A model generated the notes under the pieces. That model saw only the letters and a list, made by a program, of their open reading frames with translations. It was not told where the DNA came from and did not search any database. 29,002 nt of DNA, taken from IMG/VR virus record IMGVR_UViG_3300017782_000139, positions 1-29,002 of that record; one strand, 5' to 3'. The stretch comes from a virus. Below, piece after piece: positions 9,801 to 17,900 of the stretch (positions are counted from its first letter, which is position 1; each line of letters opens with the position of its first letter). A program made the position numbers and the translations under genes.

Positions 9801-10301
9801 AGTACTTTCATTGTCTAGCCAGTCGTGTATACCTCTACCGCTAGATGTTTCAGGATTTTTACTATTAGCTAATAGCTGTCTATCATTTCTTTTTTGCTCT
9901 GCTAAAGCTAGATCTTTTAATCTTTGCTCGTTAAGTTGTTTTGTTTTAGTTTCTATTACATTTTCATCTACAACAAAGTTACTATACAGTTCTTTATCAG
10001 ATTCACTTACATCTAAATTATTTATTTGCTCATCATAATTTAAATTAATGTTTTGAACTTCTGAATCGTAGTCCGATAAAACATTGTCCGATGTTAAGTC
10101 CGTATTCATAGACTTTAGTGCTGCTTCGTCTTCTTGCGCTACAGTGTTCGCAGCCTCCTCTGTAGCTTGTTCTTTTTTTGTTATAGAAGGGTTCTCTGCT
10201 AAGTATTCTTCTACATCTTCAAAACCTTTTTCTACAGCTCTACTATAAATTTGATCGTAAGTAAATTCAAGACCATTGTATAAGTATATATCCTCGTTCA
10301 T
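867..10301 (-). CDS. Giant polyvalent/internal virion protein (3144 aa) with zincin and HAD phosphatase domains
   Basis: The last gene of the virion module encodes 3144 residues in one unbroken frame. In order I see: a short N-terminal module (L-Y-N-G-L-E-F-T-Y-D-Q-I); long charged coiled coil to about 520; hydrophobic, Gly/Ala-rich segments near 527-555, 620-655 and 760-785, suited to membrane insertion; a metallopeptidase motif H1049-E-P-G-H1053 with an acidic pair near E1104; a long unassigned middle; a GNAT-like or large-polyvalent-protein stretch at about 2165-2240 (Q-G-I-T-G-S-G-N-A-F, then R-V-K-L-Y); a HAD-type phosphatase at about 2300-2460 with D2306-F-D-D-T, T2384 in V-L-T-A-R and D2440-D2441; and a helical C-terminal third with a hydrophobic patch near 2934-2957. 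Phage polyvalent proteins are known to combine such domains and to be packaged and injected with DNA. The place after two ejection-protein-like genes, as with T7 gp16, supports that role. Actual substrates are unknown. Confidence 0.88.
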   Translation of the reverse strand: MNEDIYLYNGLEFTYDQIYSRAVEKGFEDVEEYLAENPSITKKEQATEEAANTVAQEDEAALKSMNTDLTSDNVLSDYDSEVQNINLNYDEQINNLDVSESDKELYSNFVVDENVIETKTKQLNEQRLKDLALAEQKRNDRQLLANSKNPETSSGRGIHDWLDNESTTETFKSDDYDATADALKTMYPDYSFEVETRGDILGFGGNDVGIKMTAPNGDTQLIGPKTITLGEKRDPVTAMKSDIIKFVDTHGYDAKLYDEADKKISEETKIINSIVNVTDAEAAEIEKESERIDLFEPYTEDVAIYGGGPTAMGDFMVQQTKQVVVNPYEKELNAAEKMLNDARAVENKKRSIDDQLPAATEAEIKDAARKIIYNKKYNKLQDDKWTDYLEANDDEMQGILKAYKAVEEDRSFKKAAGLQKLQEVELADYNSSASEGDRVIVEDFEKIYSDNSKQFIIEEGQEAIKLRNGKTVSKEVFDKYLTSSKNLRDKYTRLQDRQSRIDAETDNLKNIDAQFDLLRRDYDTWSKFQYNVGSGFASIGAGLAYGVGKVIQGGTYLAEEISGDKTLEEENVVSKSIGGFLDETATRFTDWKNMSRDQYAKDVSFDRAFTSGPAAFGRFMTQEMGQQLPILATIIASGGTASPYIIGAYAAGEKYMEMDQEDLRSGFERNELVKFGVSAGYGAAEAVFETLTTVQILKRGKSYLKAAGGESLLNFNQAIKQTWKEQGKRILIQDPLSEAVGEGLTQMTQNMLDGVGLLDNVDHAMFSGGMFGFGMSVSPVMYGMALQKFSDPKKYDEYNNVIKDVSSINKLLKNDLISESSKEILRKKKADLETKSQDILKGMVSEMENNMGKDGWKRFNRATQEQEALKKQAQDIYNDPGLSKDKKQELLNDLKEKFDATQYARDLFRNNKAFKNTFKLLEQTDPDRYNSIMADAKEKIRIKKNENPDFTPEIKEIQDVAYDIYTEQVILDKVASAQNSYGVDIRIAKTNAEAIDLVKNAENLSEQDKAAQIQAIKDGTLNGLDNINGQQFVILENSVKNDRTSVGIHEPGHAVFKEILQTGDGDFSQLAQAISDYLGKEDIDMLNVIRQKMSVGATTKIQAEEFVIEFLEQVDQGNIDFNQKKNKKLASLFGFMSNNTTKEKGFEVNFKGETDAVSFLVGLAKKIGTGTLTEQDIADARSSEALAPTVLSTINSIVSKGPKKQKPKTSKEQEDRNIKYRDIFDKTFRTMTRDDYEKYMLVDGVKLRDGGTLTPEGAQLFEDISRDWIDQVMQLSGFDPELAMTTITGPFLNHLLAMNPETQLTAKNPIAAYMGNYAPFKVGDARKQMAKGAAPKNTVDIDAQVEGRRQFDPVAAEEVNIPEELNFTRESGVLPGSDMYNAILRANELVLGTKLPKLDYVRKKKGQADVLVSLKDVRDIIKNPDNYTRAEYNQAQIDYSRIIKDFKNGIAAQYESILYDNIKQSLGKGTPGYDQRLLDIKNAMVNKLSIADLVAMERLSKDKIFTSLDRKNLSPEDIKRYEGTGRLVYSNPKSGPNLYSRLMPSDQAYLDFFKKRGRDEALIKNLAKTYGFDGTMQVMTEQDTIDKITSRNPELNYLVADEVVQLMASSIDRGVQSKLSKEVERQFSEMKNPTANNFGIYMEDKDKLISNLLDTGYNVGFAKDIKETKKQVRSIVEGIYGDNLSKPEITKLVSLYTPLINKFGKQVSEYKGITDFPLKSYIDGSLNADENSTLNKFWNLKDAEGNSINVGDLNDADGRDTQKAFINVSIPQLVKAYKKQGKTKLDLAIDFILFKGGFEDGGLNRNMIYGNEASGIYDTKKEAEDAIKALEELKGYKIKESKITYQKEGKYEGKYRVGGGHVEVFNKELLEENFGITSYKSKTKDGVTTWTLEVDGVTREVVGPKSYPQKTTMDMVTNNMSQQEINGRNDYSDRAWNFVTTYYKTVDKMLGKTATKENAAMLMKAFNDNMKGPMRAAGRLTYVPTNIDIKGYNSKNVGKLFEYEHGIPSSVMNLMIADAIFGQNKEISLSKLKDSYQVGVISKGFDDNFGNFFKASMPLTYQYGDTPLTRWFNEYTIGGEVTELFNIQTGKVVKESIAPAKLWNSVKQAKAANITNLSNNVVKASMESYKDLDFKADAAGNMSAKFKVGNKNYNIDFYPVDIEDTAYVIEFDQDNKQGITGSGNAFKTMGIVYNSLTNLIKNNPNVETVEFSALAKDKSRVKLYNTMLEKLGADLGWETDIYTVEIFGKLSGYDYELARPEGKVSIPVKASMETNEDIIGYAATVDAALNNARKLNAPVKKIRIFDFDDTLARSNSKVIAIKEGQKTEMNAEEFASNGAQMLIDGYTFDFSDFNIVRDGKPGPLLDIAKKIQAARGTEDVFVLTARAPESQGPIKEFLDSLGLNIPLSNITGLGQSTGAAKAKWVVEKAAEGYNDFYFADDAYQNVKAVRDAMSVLDVKSKVQQAKMSLETDINEDFNNIIQEATGIRSEARYSEAKGKIVGAKKGRFKFFIPYSAEDFLGLIYPILPKGAKGNSAMKWFKERLMDPYTRAANNLSTFRKNMFEDFKKLKEDLDVPKDLKKTNKSGFSNEQAVRVYIWNKQGMSIPGLSKGDTKELLDIVEANQTLKTFGDEIMKLNKTFEYNAPSESWLAGTITTDLIDGVNKNVRRKYLEEWQANVDLIFSQENMNKLEAAFGTKYVEALKNVLERMKQGKNRLATGNRLSNRILDYINNANGVVMFLNIRSAILQTISSANFINWSFNNPYKAGKAFANQKQYWSDFMMLMNSDFLVDRRNGMRINISENEIANAANTSGNKAQAAISYILSKGYAPTQFADSFAIALGGATYFRNRVANLMKNNPDITQQEAESQAMLEFREKAEESQQSSDPMRISQQQSSDAGRLILAYANTPMQYARMQKRAFQDLAAGRGDNKSNVSKIIYYGVVQNLIFNTLQQAVFALAFNSEDDDEKEVEKAIDVANGMADSILRGLGMGGAAVAVAKNFLLDIYERSGRDRPEYVDSIYKLLQFSPPISSKISRFRAAAWQMDSKKRRKKAMEDFGLDNPGYEATTKVISAVTNVPLDRLLLKMQNIEAAMDEETEWWQSIAMIAGWPEWQINPKDKSSSNTTEVKKEVETWRRKKGVTIDN

Positions 10302-10311
10302 ATTATTTAAT

Positions 10312-11976
10312 TTATGGTAATTCTGTTTTTAAATAGTTTTGTGCTTCGTCTGTTATCTCTACTCCACTAGCCATGTAAAAAGTTAAATCTTCTTTATTGC
10401 CTGTTAATGCTTGTTCTTCTCTAATTACACGAGTAAACTGATAGGTGAACAAAGGTTCTCCTTTTTTACGGTTTGCAGTTTTAGTTTTAATTACTTTATA
10501 TATAGCGCTAGGGCTAAAATCAATACTTTCTGCTTCCTGCTTGTTACTTATAAGAGCTGCCTCTGCTTGATCTCCTGTCATGAATTCCATATCCCCAGCT
10601 TTAGTAGGTATATTGCTGTTCATTTCTTTTACTACGGCAATTGATCTTTTTTGTTTAGCTTCATCGCTAGACTTAGCATTTATAGGATTAGCTTTTATAA
10701 TACCTGGAGAATCTGTAACAAAATTATTATAATATCTTGATTCTGCTTGAAATTCTAATTTATCTTTTTCGCTATAGCCTGATCCTTTTCCGCCTGGCTC
10801 TGTTGTTACTCTTGTTATTTGATCTTCGGCTGGTACCATATTTCCAGAATAATAGTTAGCTAATCCTTCTCTAGCTGTACTCATCATTTTATCTTGTAAA
10901 TATTGCTTGTCCGCCTCTGCATCTGTAGTTGGGTCGTTATCTGGATCTCCATACTTGTTTATGAATGTTTGAGAATCCATAGATTTTATTTTCTTAAATT
11001 CTGACCATGATATTTCTGAACCCATTAAATCTTCACCATCATTATTTTTTAAATAACCATTTCTCCAAAGTTGATCCCAAGTTTTATCAAAACCAGGACC
11101 TAAAACCTCTGCATCTAATCTATTACTATAGTTAGATAATAAAGAAGTTTTAACTTCGTCTGGATCATATTTTTCTGTAGTTGTAGTTTTCCAACCATCT
11201 TTATCACTATAAACTTTATTTACTTCAACTCTTTTTTTAAACAACGTATTGTAGCCATTGTTTTTATCTGTCCAGTTTTTATTTAGTTTATTTTTTAATA
11301 AGTCTTTTTCTTTTATTTGAGAATACCATTCATTACCAGCTTTATTGTCAGCAACGTCCGCGCTGAGATTCCTGCTTGATGAATTAACTACTTGACCATT
11401 AGCATCAACATTTTGTGCATTTAATATTACATTACCAGAATCATCTAACCCAAAGTTATAATTACTATATTGATCATTTTGCATATTTTGTGCAAATGAA
11501 TATTTAGATAAATTATTACCTCTGGTCATTCTACCTAAGTCTATATTTTGAGCATAAGCAGATTGGTTTTCCTGCATTGCAGATGCATTATTGTTACTAA
11601 TAGCTGCCCATGATCCTATGTTAGATAATATTCCTCTGTCTCTTATTTGTCTTAGTCTCCAAGCATTTCTTAGTTCAGGTGTTCCATTAGGGCCGTGAGC
11701 TAAAGAATACATTTCTTCTTGTTCAGCCGCTAACTTACCTACAAATTCACCAGCTCCAGCGTTCCAAGCTTCATTACCAGACCTAGTTTGTTTACCGTAC
11801 ATTGCATAAAAGTCATCTGTATAAGCTTGACCTCTTTTGACAACTGCCGCAGCTTCAGCATTTTTTAATTGTTGAGCTTTTGCAATTTTGTTAGATATGT
11901 TTTGAATAGACTGCTGATTAAACGCGGTGATACGCGCTACACCTGCCCCTGCTTTTGTTATTTGAGTTAATGCCAT
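10312..11976 (-). CDS. Putative internal virion/ejection protein (554 aa)
   Basis: I do not recognise a named family. The protein starts M-A-L-T-Q-I-T-K-A-G-A-G-V-A and its first 100 residues are Ala/Gln/Lys-rich and helical. The middle is rich in Asn, Gln and Ser (A-Q-N-I-D-L-G-R-M, then Q-N-M-Q-N-D-Q-Y), and the rest is polar with no signal peptide, membrane helix or obvious catalytic motif. It sits 10 bases before the 3144-residue gene and 10 bases after the Ala-rich membrane protein. This is the position of the middle ejection protein in podoviruses (T7 gp14-gp15-gp16, P22 gp7-gp20-gp16). Role by context: a capsid-internal protein that travels with the DNA into the host envelope. The start has an A/T-only leader (ATTTAAAAT directly before ATG). 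Alternative: another tail-associated structural protein. Confidence 0.7.
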   Translation of the reverse strand: MALTQITKAGAGVARITAFNQQSIQNISNKIAKAQQLKNAEAAAVVKRGQAYTDDFYAMYGKQTRSGNEAWNAGAGEFVGKLAAEQEEMYSLAHGPNGTPELRNAWRLRQIRDRGILSNIGSWAAISNNNASAMQENQSAYAQNIDLGRMTRGNNLSKYSFAQNMQNDQYSNYNFGLDDSGNVILNAQNVDANGQVVNSSSRNLSADVADNKAGNEWYSQIKEKDLLKNKLNKNWTDKNNGYNTLFKKRVEVNKVYSDKDGWKTTTTEKYDPDEVKTSLLSNYSNRLDAEVLGPGFDKTWDQLWRNGYLKNNDGEDLMGSEISWSEFKKIKSMDSQTFINKYGDPDNDPTTDAEADKQYLQDKMMSTAREGLANYYSGNMVPAEDQITRVTTEPGGKGSGYSEKDKLEFQAESRYYNNFVTDSPGIIKANPINAKSSDEAKQKRSIAVVKEMNSNIPTKAGDMEFMTGDQAEAALISNKQEAESIDFSPSAIYKVIKTKTANRKKGEPLFTYQFTRVIREEQALTGNKEDLTFYMASGVEITDEAQNYLKTELP

Positions 11977-11986
11977 ATTTTAAATC

Positions 11987-12700
11987 TTATTTAAATGCTC
12001 CAGCTGCATATGCGTCCGATGCTGCCATACCAGCGCCACTTATGCCACCTACCAATGCTTCAGTTGCAGCATCTCCGTAAGCTATTTCTTGTTGTTTGTA
12101 AAAATCTTCTTTTTCTTCTACCCTAGCTAAATCTTCTTTAGTTCTTTGCTCTTCTCTTTCATATGCGTTTGACTCTTCAGCAAAAGCAGCTTGTTGTATA
12201 GCCATTCTTTGTTTATTAGCAGCATCTTCACCTTCAGCAGCTTTTTTAGCATTAGCAGTTTCTTGTTGTTCTATACTAGCAGCAATACCTTTTTTACTTT
12301 GTAAAGCAGCTCTAGCTAAAGCAGTTGCACCTCCAGCTGAGGCACCAGATGAGGCCATAGCGTCTAATGTGTTAGCTAAAGCCATATCGGTTTGTTCTGC
12401 TTGAAATTCTGCTGCTGCTGTAGATACTGCTAAATTCGCATAAGGATTATTTACTTGAGCTTGCAACGCTCTTATATCGTCTGCTTGGTTTAAAATAGGC
12501 TGTCTATTTTCTCTTATAGCATCTGCCTCAGCTTCGTATTCTGCGCTTTCTTCTGCTGCGTCTTTCTTTTTTTTATTGCTTACTCCAGCGGCTATACCTC
12601 CAGCCACTAACGCTGTTGATCCTGCTATTATTGCTGCTACTCCCATTGTGCCTTGTATAGGCTCGTAATTAACAGCTTCAATTAATATATCTAATATCAT
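11987..12700 (-). CDS. Putative Ala-rich ejection protein with N-terminal membrane helix (237 aa)
   Basis: Residues about 18-40 form a hydrophobic, Gly/Ala-rich segment (M-G-V-A-A-I-I-A-G-S-T-A-L-V-A-G-G-I) followed by a K-K-K-K patch, so it could span a membrane. Residues 45-210 are rich in Ala, Glu, Gln and Lys and predict long helices or coiled coil. The C-terminus is again Gly/Ala-rich (A-L-V-G-G-I-S-G-A-G-M-A-A). One hydrophobic N-terminal helix plus Ala-rich coiled coil is typical of small ejection proteins such as T7 gp14 and P22 gp7, which help build a channel across the host envelope. The start ATG overlaps the cupin gene's stop by four bases, implying coupled translation. Family assignment rests on composition and position, not on sequence identity. 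Confidence 0.72.
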   Translation of the reverse strand: MILDILIEAVNYEPIQGTMGVAAIIAGSTALVAGGIAAGVSNKKKKDAAEESAEYEAEADAIRENRQPILNQADDIRALQAQVNNPYANLAVSTAAAEFQAEQTDMALANTLDAMASSGASAGGATALARAALQSKKGIAASIEQQETANAKKAAEGEDAANKQRMAIQQAAFAEESNAYEREEQRTKEDLARVEEKEDFYKQQEIAYGDAATEALVGGISGAGMAASDAYAAGAFK

Positions 12701-13200
12701 ATTTCTAATTTTGGATGATTGTAATTTTCACTAGTAACATCTTTAACAACATCTTCAACGTTTTTTTTGTCAGTTGGATGTACTGTTACCCATACACATT
12801 CTTCATTAATGTATAAAATTCTTTGTGTTCCTGGCTCTGTCATACCATGATGAGGAGCTTTTATCTTAGTTAAACCTTTATCTGAAACAACAGTACATTC
12901 GCCTGACATAACGAAGTAAGGATGTTTTACTAGGTGTATAGCGCTAAGATATATCATACCTTTAGGCATTGTTATTTTTCTAATATAAGTACCTTCACCA
13001 AAGTCGTGCTCTAGTTTTCCACCGTTAAAAGTGTCTAATTCATCATTTTCTTTGTAAGACTTTCTAACTACAGAGCCTTCAAAATCTCTCATATTGTTTT
13101 GAAACTCAGTTATTTTTTCTCTAAATCCTATTTTATCAATTTCAGCTTTAGTTGCTAGTGAAATGATGTCATTAAGATTATCACTTGTTTTTTTATTCAT
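12697..13200 (-). CDS. Cupin-fold virion-module protein (167 aa)
   Basis: After a polar helical N-terminus (1-60) comes a cupin-like double-strand pattern: G-T-Y-I-R-K-I-T-M-P-K-G-M at about 70-82, A-I-H89-L-V-K-H93-P-Y-F-V-M-S-G-E at 87-101, A-P-H-H-G at 115-119, P123-G-T-Q-R, and W-V-T-V-H141-P. This follows cupin motif 1 (histidines then G-E) and motif 2 (P-G), but the motif 2 histidine is Arg and the HxH pair is stretched to H-x3-H. Metal binding is therefore doubtful, though H89, H93 and H141 could still cluster. Similar cupin proteins recur within tail gene blocks of marine podoviruses, where their role is unclear; they may be structural or bind a sugar. It lies between the tail proteins and the ejection proteins and overlaps the next gene by four bases. 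Confidence 0.75.
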   Translation of the reverse strand: MNKKTSDNLNDIISLATKAEIDKIGFREKITEFQNNMRDFEGSVVRKSYKENDELDTFNGGKLEHDFGEGTYIRKITMPKGMIYLSAIHLVKHPYFVMSGECTVVSDKGLTKIKAPHHGMTEPGTQRILYINEECVWVTVHPTDKKNVEDVVKDVTSENYNHPKLEI

Positions 13201-13216
13201 TTAATTATATTTAATT

Positions 13217-14953
13217 TTAAGATCCCACATACTCAGTACTAGCAGCCCAAAGTTCTTTAGCTCCACCAATATCAGTAGTGTTATCTGTAGATATTTTTAC
13301 TGTTGCAAAATATCCTTTTATACCTGTCATGTCTGCTCCAAATCTAACTTCTCCAGGTGCTACAGTAGAGCTTGAAACTAAATTAGCAACATATGAGTTT
13401 TCTTTTCTATCAAAACCAGCTCTAGCAGGTTGACCAGTTACTGAGTTGGTATACAAGCCTTCGTTATAGCTGTATACATTATTAGCTGTATCATTACTAA
13501 ACGCGCCTTGAGCTGTCGGACCTACAAATCCAGAAACAAAAGAATCTACCTGCCAACCGTTACTTCCTTCATATTCTACAGTTTTAAATACTTTCATAGC
13601 TGAAGGATTAGCATTAAAAACAAAAGTAACACTAGAAGAAGAACTTACTTCGTAAAATATAGAATGACTAGCATTATCATAGTGTTTATATAGATCAGAA
13701 GTATTAATAGTATAGAAGTTGTTTCTTAAGCTTAACATTTCAGTAGGCTTAAAAGATAAAAAACTAACCCACCCATTTATTTGTTCATCAAAAGATAAAG
13801 TACCATATTTGTCTGATGGAGGTATATTTAAAGTGCTAGTTTGTCCAGAGAAATTAGTAGGTGTTTGTTGTATTGATAAAACATAATTTTTATTATGTAT
13901 GTCCCAACCACCTAGAAGTTTTCCTTCAAAAGGTATTTCAAATCTAACTACATCAGTAGCTAATAAATCAGGTAGTGGTTTTGAAAAATAAACTTTAGAT
14001 CCTGGAAAAGAGCTAACTTTTGTTACAAATCCATTTATTCTTGTAAAATTTGAACTACCTGCAGCAGCGTAATACAAAGACATTCCTGGAGTTATAGCCA
14101 CTTGAGGGTTTGAGGAGTTGCTAGCGAATGTTGATGTAACAAGATCCATTTCTATATCTCCAGCATTGACAACTGTGGCTAAATTAGATGTTATAAAAAG
14201 AGTTTGATTAGGCGTAGAAACTAAAGCAAATTGATCTCTAAAAAAATCTTGCATACCGTAAGCGCTTATTTCAGTTAAACCATCATTAGATAACCTCATC
14301 ACAGCGTTTCTTCTTAAATCAGTAAAGTATTTTCTATATCCATAAACAGCTAAGCTTTCTGGATTATCACTTATACCATATTCACCTTTGTAAGGAACTA
14401 TTTGACCTAATACTCTTTGACCAGCTTGAGTTTGAGTACCACCTTCAGTAGTGTATATAGTGTCTTTATCTATTAACGCTCTACTTACTTTGTTTTGTTG
14501 CCAAACTATTAAGTTGGTATCTTCAGCTAAAGTGATTTGTATTGATCCATTTTGAGGATCTGCTGATCTAACTAAATCGTCAGCCACGGAAAATACATTA
14601 GTATCATTTACACCTGTTCTAGAGTTGTAAACACCAGAGTATATTAAAGAGTTAAATCTATGTTGTTGATTTACTTTTTCTTCATTTAAATAAGCTTTAA
14701 CACCAAGATCCGTAGCTACATTATTAAAACCTCCTCTAATTCTAGACTCTTCAACGTACCACTCTCCAACTCTACCATAATCAGTTGAGTCATATACTTC
14801 TCCTTTCAAGTTGCCTGGAAAAGCAACTCCAGGCGTAATAGGAAAACCTACAGCATCAAAACTATTAGTAGATTCATTGCCTCCTGTTGGTATTTCATAA
14901 TTGCCTCTTCTTAATAAGTAGGTGTTAAAAAAGTCTACCTCTGTAATTACCAT
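13217..14953 (-). CDS. Tail protein, second part (578 aa), stabilisation/tail-tube family
   Basis: The protein is rich in Asn, Ser, Thr, Tyr and Phe, as expected for a beta-rich tail protein. Recognisable blocks are E-E-S-R-I-R-G-G-F-N-N (about 68-78), N-S-L-I-Y-S-G-V-Y-N-S-R-T-G (about 100-113), D-K-D-T-I-Y-T-T-E-G-G, V-P-Y-K-G-E-Y-G-I-S-D-N-P-E-S, L-T-E-I-S-A-Y-G-M-Q-D-F-F-R-D (about 226-240), and later T-L-S-F-D-E-Q-I-N-G-W-V-S-F. I recall these from large structural/tail proteins of marine and crAss-like phages, where they can form one chain with the sequence of the preceding gene. It has no signal peptide and starts abruptly without its own N-terminal assembly module. The start is 12 bases after the 1275-residue gene and in the same frame, with a single TAA between them. 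Probable role: head-tail stabilisation or tail tube. Confidence 0.75.
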   Translation of the reverse strand: MVITEVDFFNTYLLRRGNYEIPTGGNESTNSFDAVGFPITPGVAFPGNLKGEVYDSTDYGRVGEWYVEESRIRGGFNNVATDLGVKAYLNEEKVNQQHRFNSLIYSGVYNSRTGVNDTNVFSVADDLVRSADPQNGSIQITLAEDTNLIVWQQNKVSRALIDKDTIYTTEGGTQTQAGQRVLGQIVPYKGEYGISDNPESLAVYGYRKYFTDLRRNAVMRLSNDGLTEISAYGMQDFFRDQFALVSTPNQTLFITSNLATVVNAGDIEMDLVTSTFASNSSNPQVAITPGMSLYYAAAGSSNFTRINGFVTKVSSFPGSKVYFSKPLPDLLATDVVRFEIPFEGKLLGGWDIHNKNYVLSIQQTPTNFSGQTSTLNIPPSDKYGTLSFDEQINGWVSFLSFKPTEMLSLRNNFYTINTSDLYKHYDNASHSIFYEVSSSSSVTFVFNANPSAMKVFKTVEYEGSNGWQVDSFVSGFVGPTAQGAFSNDTANNVYSYNEGLYTNSVTGQPARAGFDRKENSYVANLVSSSTVAPGEVRFGADMTGIKGYFATVKISTDNTTDIGGAKELWAASTEYVGS

Positions 14954-14965
14954 ATTTATATTTGT

Positions 14966-17900
14966 TTAAACATTTTCATCGTTTTCTTCGCTAGGTAATG
15001 AAACCGTAACAGTAACAGTTAAAGACCCGTGTGATATGCCAGTTCCATTAGCGTCTGTTACATCTATGTTACAAGTGTAAGTGCCGTTTGTATATGTGGT
15101 AAGTCTTAAAGTGTTTCTATTTAATTGTTGTAATGTAGGGTTATTTGTGTTTACTCCTACTTCAGTACCAGAAGTACCACCTACCCAAGAAAAGCTACTA
15201 GCATTAGTTCCGGTAGGATTACTCCAACTTAGTTCTTTACCTCCAAAGCCACCAAAGTTAGCACTGCCAAAATACGAGAATTGACTACCGTTTCTAGCAT
15301 TAAACACTATATCTGTAGTACTTGTTGTTGTACTCTGGCTATAGCTGGTTATAGCAGTTCCTGATGCGTTGTATATAGTTGGAGAGACGTTAGACAAGCT
15401 TCCATTAACTGTAAAAGTACCAGTGATAGTATTAGGTCCATCAACTTTATTAACTGTTATAACGTGGTTAAAATTAGTTAAATTATTATTTTGTTGATAA
15501 TAATAATACAAACCAGGAGTTGTCACATATATACTAGCTGGATTTGTAGAGTTTATTGCAGCGTCTATACCCCAATTGCCCAAAACAGTTCCAGATCCAT
15601 TTGTAGTGACCATAGTCATAGTATCGCCAGTTACGAGTTGCATTTGATCTCCATTACCATTTAACAATTTAAACTTGTATACGCTGAAAGGAGTACCGTA
15701 ACTAGAGTTTCCCTCTGAAAGACTATACGGCTGTGTTGTTTGCAAAGAAGTAGGTGTGTTAGCAGCATTATCACTTAATATATCTCTATTTAATTCACTT
15801 ACTAAACCTGAAGTTGAGGTTTCCCAAAATATTTCTTCTCTAAATTTAGAATTTTTTGGTTTTACTTCTAATATTCCAGAAAGACCTTCTAGCGAAGAGC
15901 TAGTTGGAGCACCACTGAAATTTGGTAATGGAGCGTTAAATTTTGATCCAAAGCTAATACCAGAAGTTCTAATACTAGCTATGACAGGGTTTGAAATAGC
16001 ATTAAACACTCCAGGAGCTGTTATTTCAGAATCAGTTAAAGGATCATTAGTATTTAACCCAACGTCTGTTAACTTTCCTAAATTACCTACTGTGAAAAAA
16101 ATACCTTCATTGGAATAATCTAAATAAGTTTGTTTTGGCATTACTTTACCAGCATATCCTGTTTTTATAACTACAGACAGTTTTGTAGTTGCAACTCTAG
16201 GAAACAATATTTCATCACTAGTTCTAAATAATGTTTGTTCAGGAGATACTTCTGTTAAATCAGCTGGAATTTTATTTATATTATCGCTTAGTAGTGTTAA
16301 TATTGAACCATCACCTACAGGGTTATTTGGTGTAGATCCTGTTGGGCTATTTAATAAAGGTGCAGGAGCATAAACATTGTAGTAGTCTTCCGCTTGTTGT
16401 TTTACAACTACTTTATAACTATACCAACCTAATGGATTTGCGTTACCAACTACTGTAGCTATAGAGCCAGTAGTTAAATTTAAAGTGCTACCTTCAATAT
16501 ATATTGTAGGATAACCATTAACATCTGCCGCTACAGAAGTTATCGCTCTATTATAAGGCGCTGGTAGTACCGGTGGAGTAGCACTTGGGTTACCTGCATC
16601 CATGCCTTTTATAAAGCTACCTGCAATTATACCTGATATATCAGAGCCTTGAGCTAAAATAATTTTACCTGGTGCAGCGCCAAAAACATCTACGTCTATA
16701 AAGCCGCTTCTATACGTGCCAGGATAACCAGATGCATTTGCTATTGTTTCTGGTATTATATTGCTCCATAATATTTTTAAACTATCACCTTCCCAGTCTA
16801 TATCCTGGGGGACTGGCATAGTTTTATTTCTGTATTTATGAAAAAGAGTAGATCCTCCAAATTTAAGGTTATTATAAGTTAATACAGAGTCTTTAATAGA
16901 AGATATTATTACATCAGAAGATCTACCATATTTATCTTGTAATACTATTCCAACTTGATATGTTCTATTTTGTTTTAAACTGTGTTTTGGATAAGACACG
17001 CTACACCCATTGCTTTCGTCAGAAAAAGAAAAAAACTTTGAACTAGCATTAACCGCGTAGTCTAAGGTTTCAGGAGAAGTGTGTTTATCCATGAAATTAC
17101 CAAACACAACTCTATTTCCAGTTACAGACTGTGTTTTTGCTCTTACTGGAATTTTATCATAAATTCTAATAGTGTCAGCTTCAGTTACTTGTTTCCAAGG
17201 TTTTTTTGATTGGTAATTATAAATAAAAGTATCGGTGGAGTTACTAGTCACAATAGCATCTGAAGTAGAAAAAGTGTCTAATACTCTAACAATTAAACCA
17301 TCTGACTCTTTATAAAGTATATCTATTTCTATAATCTTTAATTTTTCAAACAAAGTATTAACTACATGAGGCATTTTTATATGGACTTTAACTTCATTAA
17401 TTTGATTTTCAAAAAATGAAACTATAGTACTAGCGCCTAGCTCTGCTTCTTGAGTGTTTAAATAAGTAGCTCCTTGGTTTGGATTACTTTTTGAAACACC
17501 TACATAACCTTGCTGTTTAGGGATAAAAGCTGGTTGAGTATATGGAGATATTAATGAATACTCTCCATCGTCAAACTTAAATCTATAAGCAAACCTTACA
17601 AATTTATCTTCTAAATAATCTGAATCACCAGGCCAGCTAGCTTCATAATCTGGATTTGGTTTACAAAAACTAACCACATCTGGTCCAGAACCTAAATCGC
17701 TTGATGGAGTTGGACTTAGAGTAACGTTATATATTGGTCCGTCAGAAGCACCTACTTGATTAACAGCAGTTACTAAAGTATTTTCAGGAATAGTGCTATG
17801 TATCGCTTGGTCTCCTACTTCAGGCTTAGATATACAGTATAAATCTCTAGAAGACCCTGTCTGTCCAGTTGTAGTTATTTGCCCATAGTTACTAATAGAT

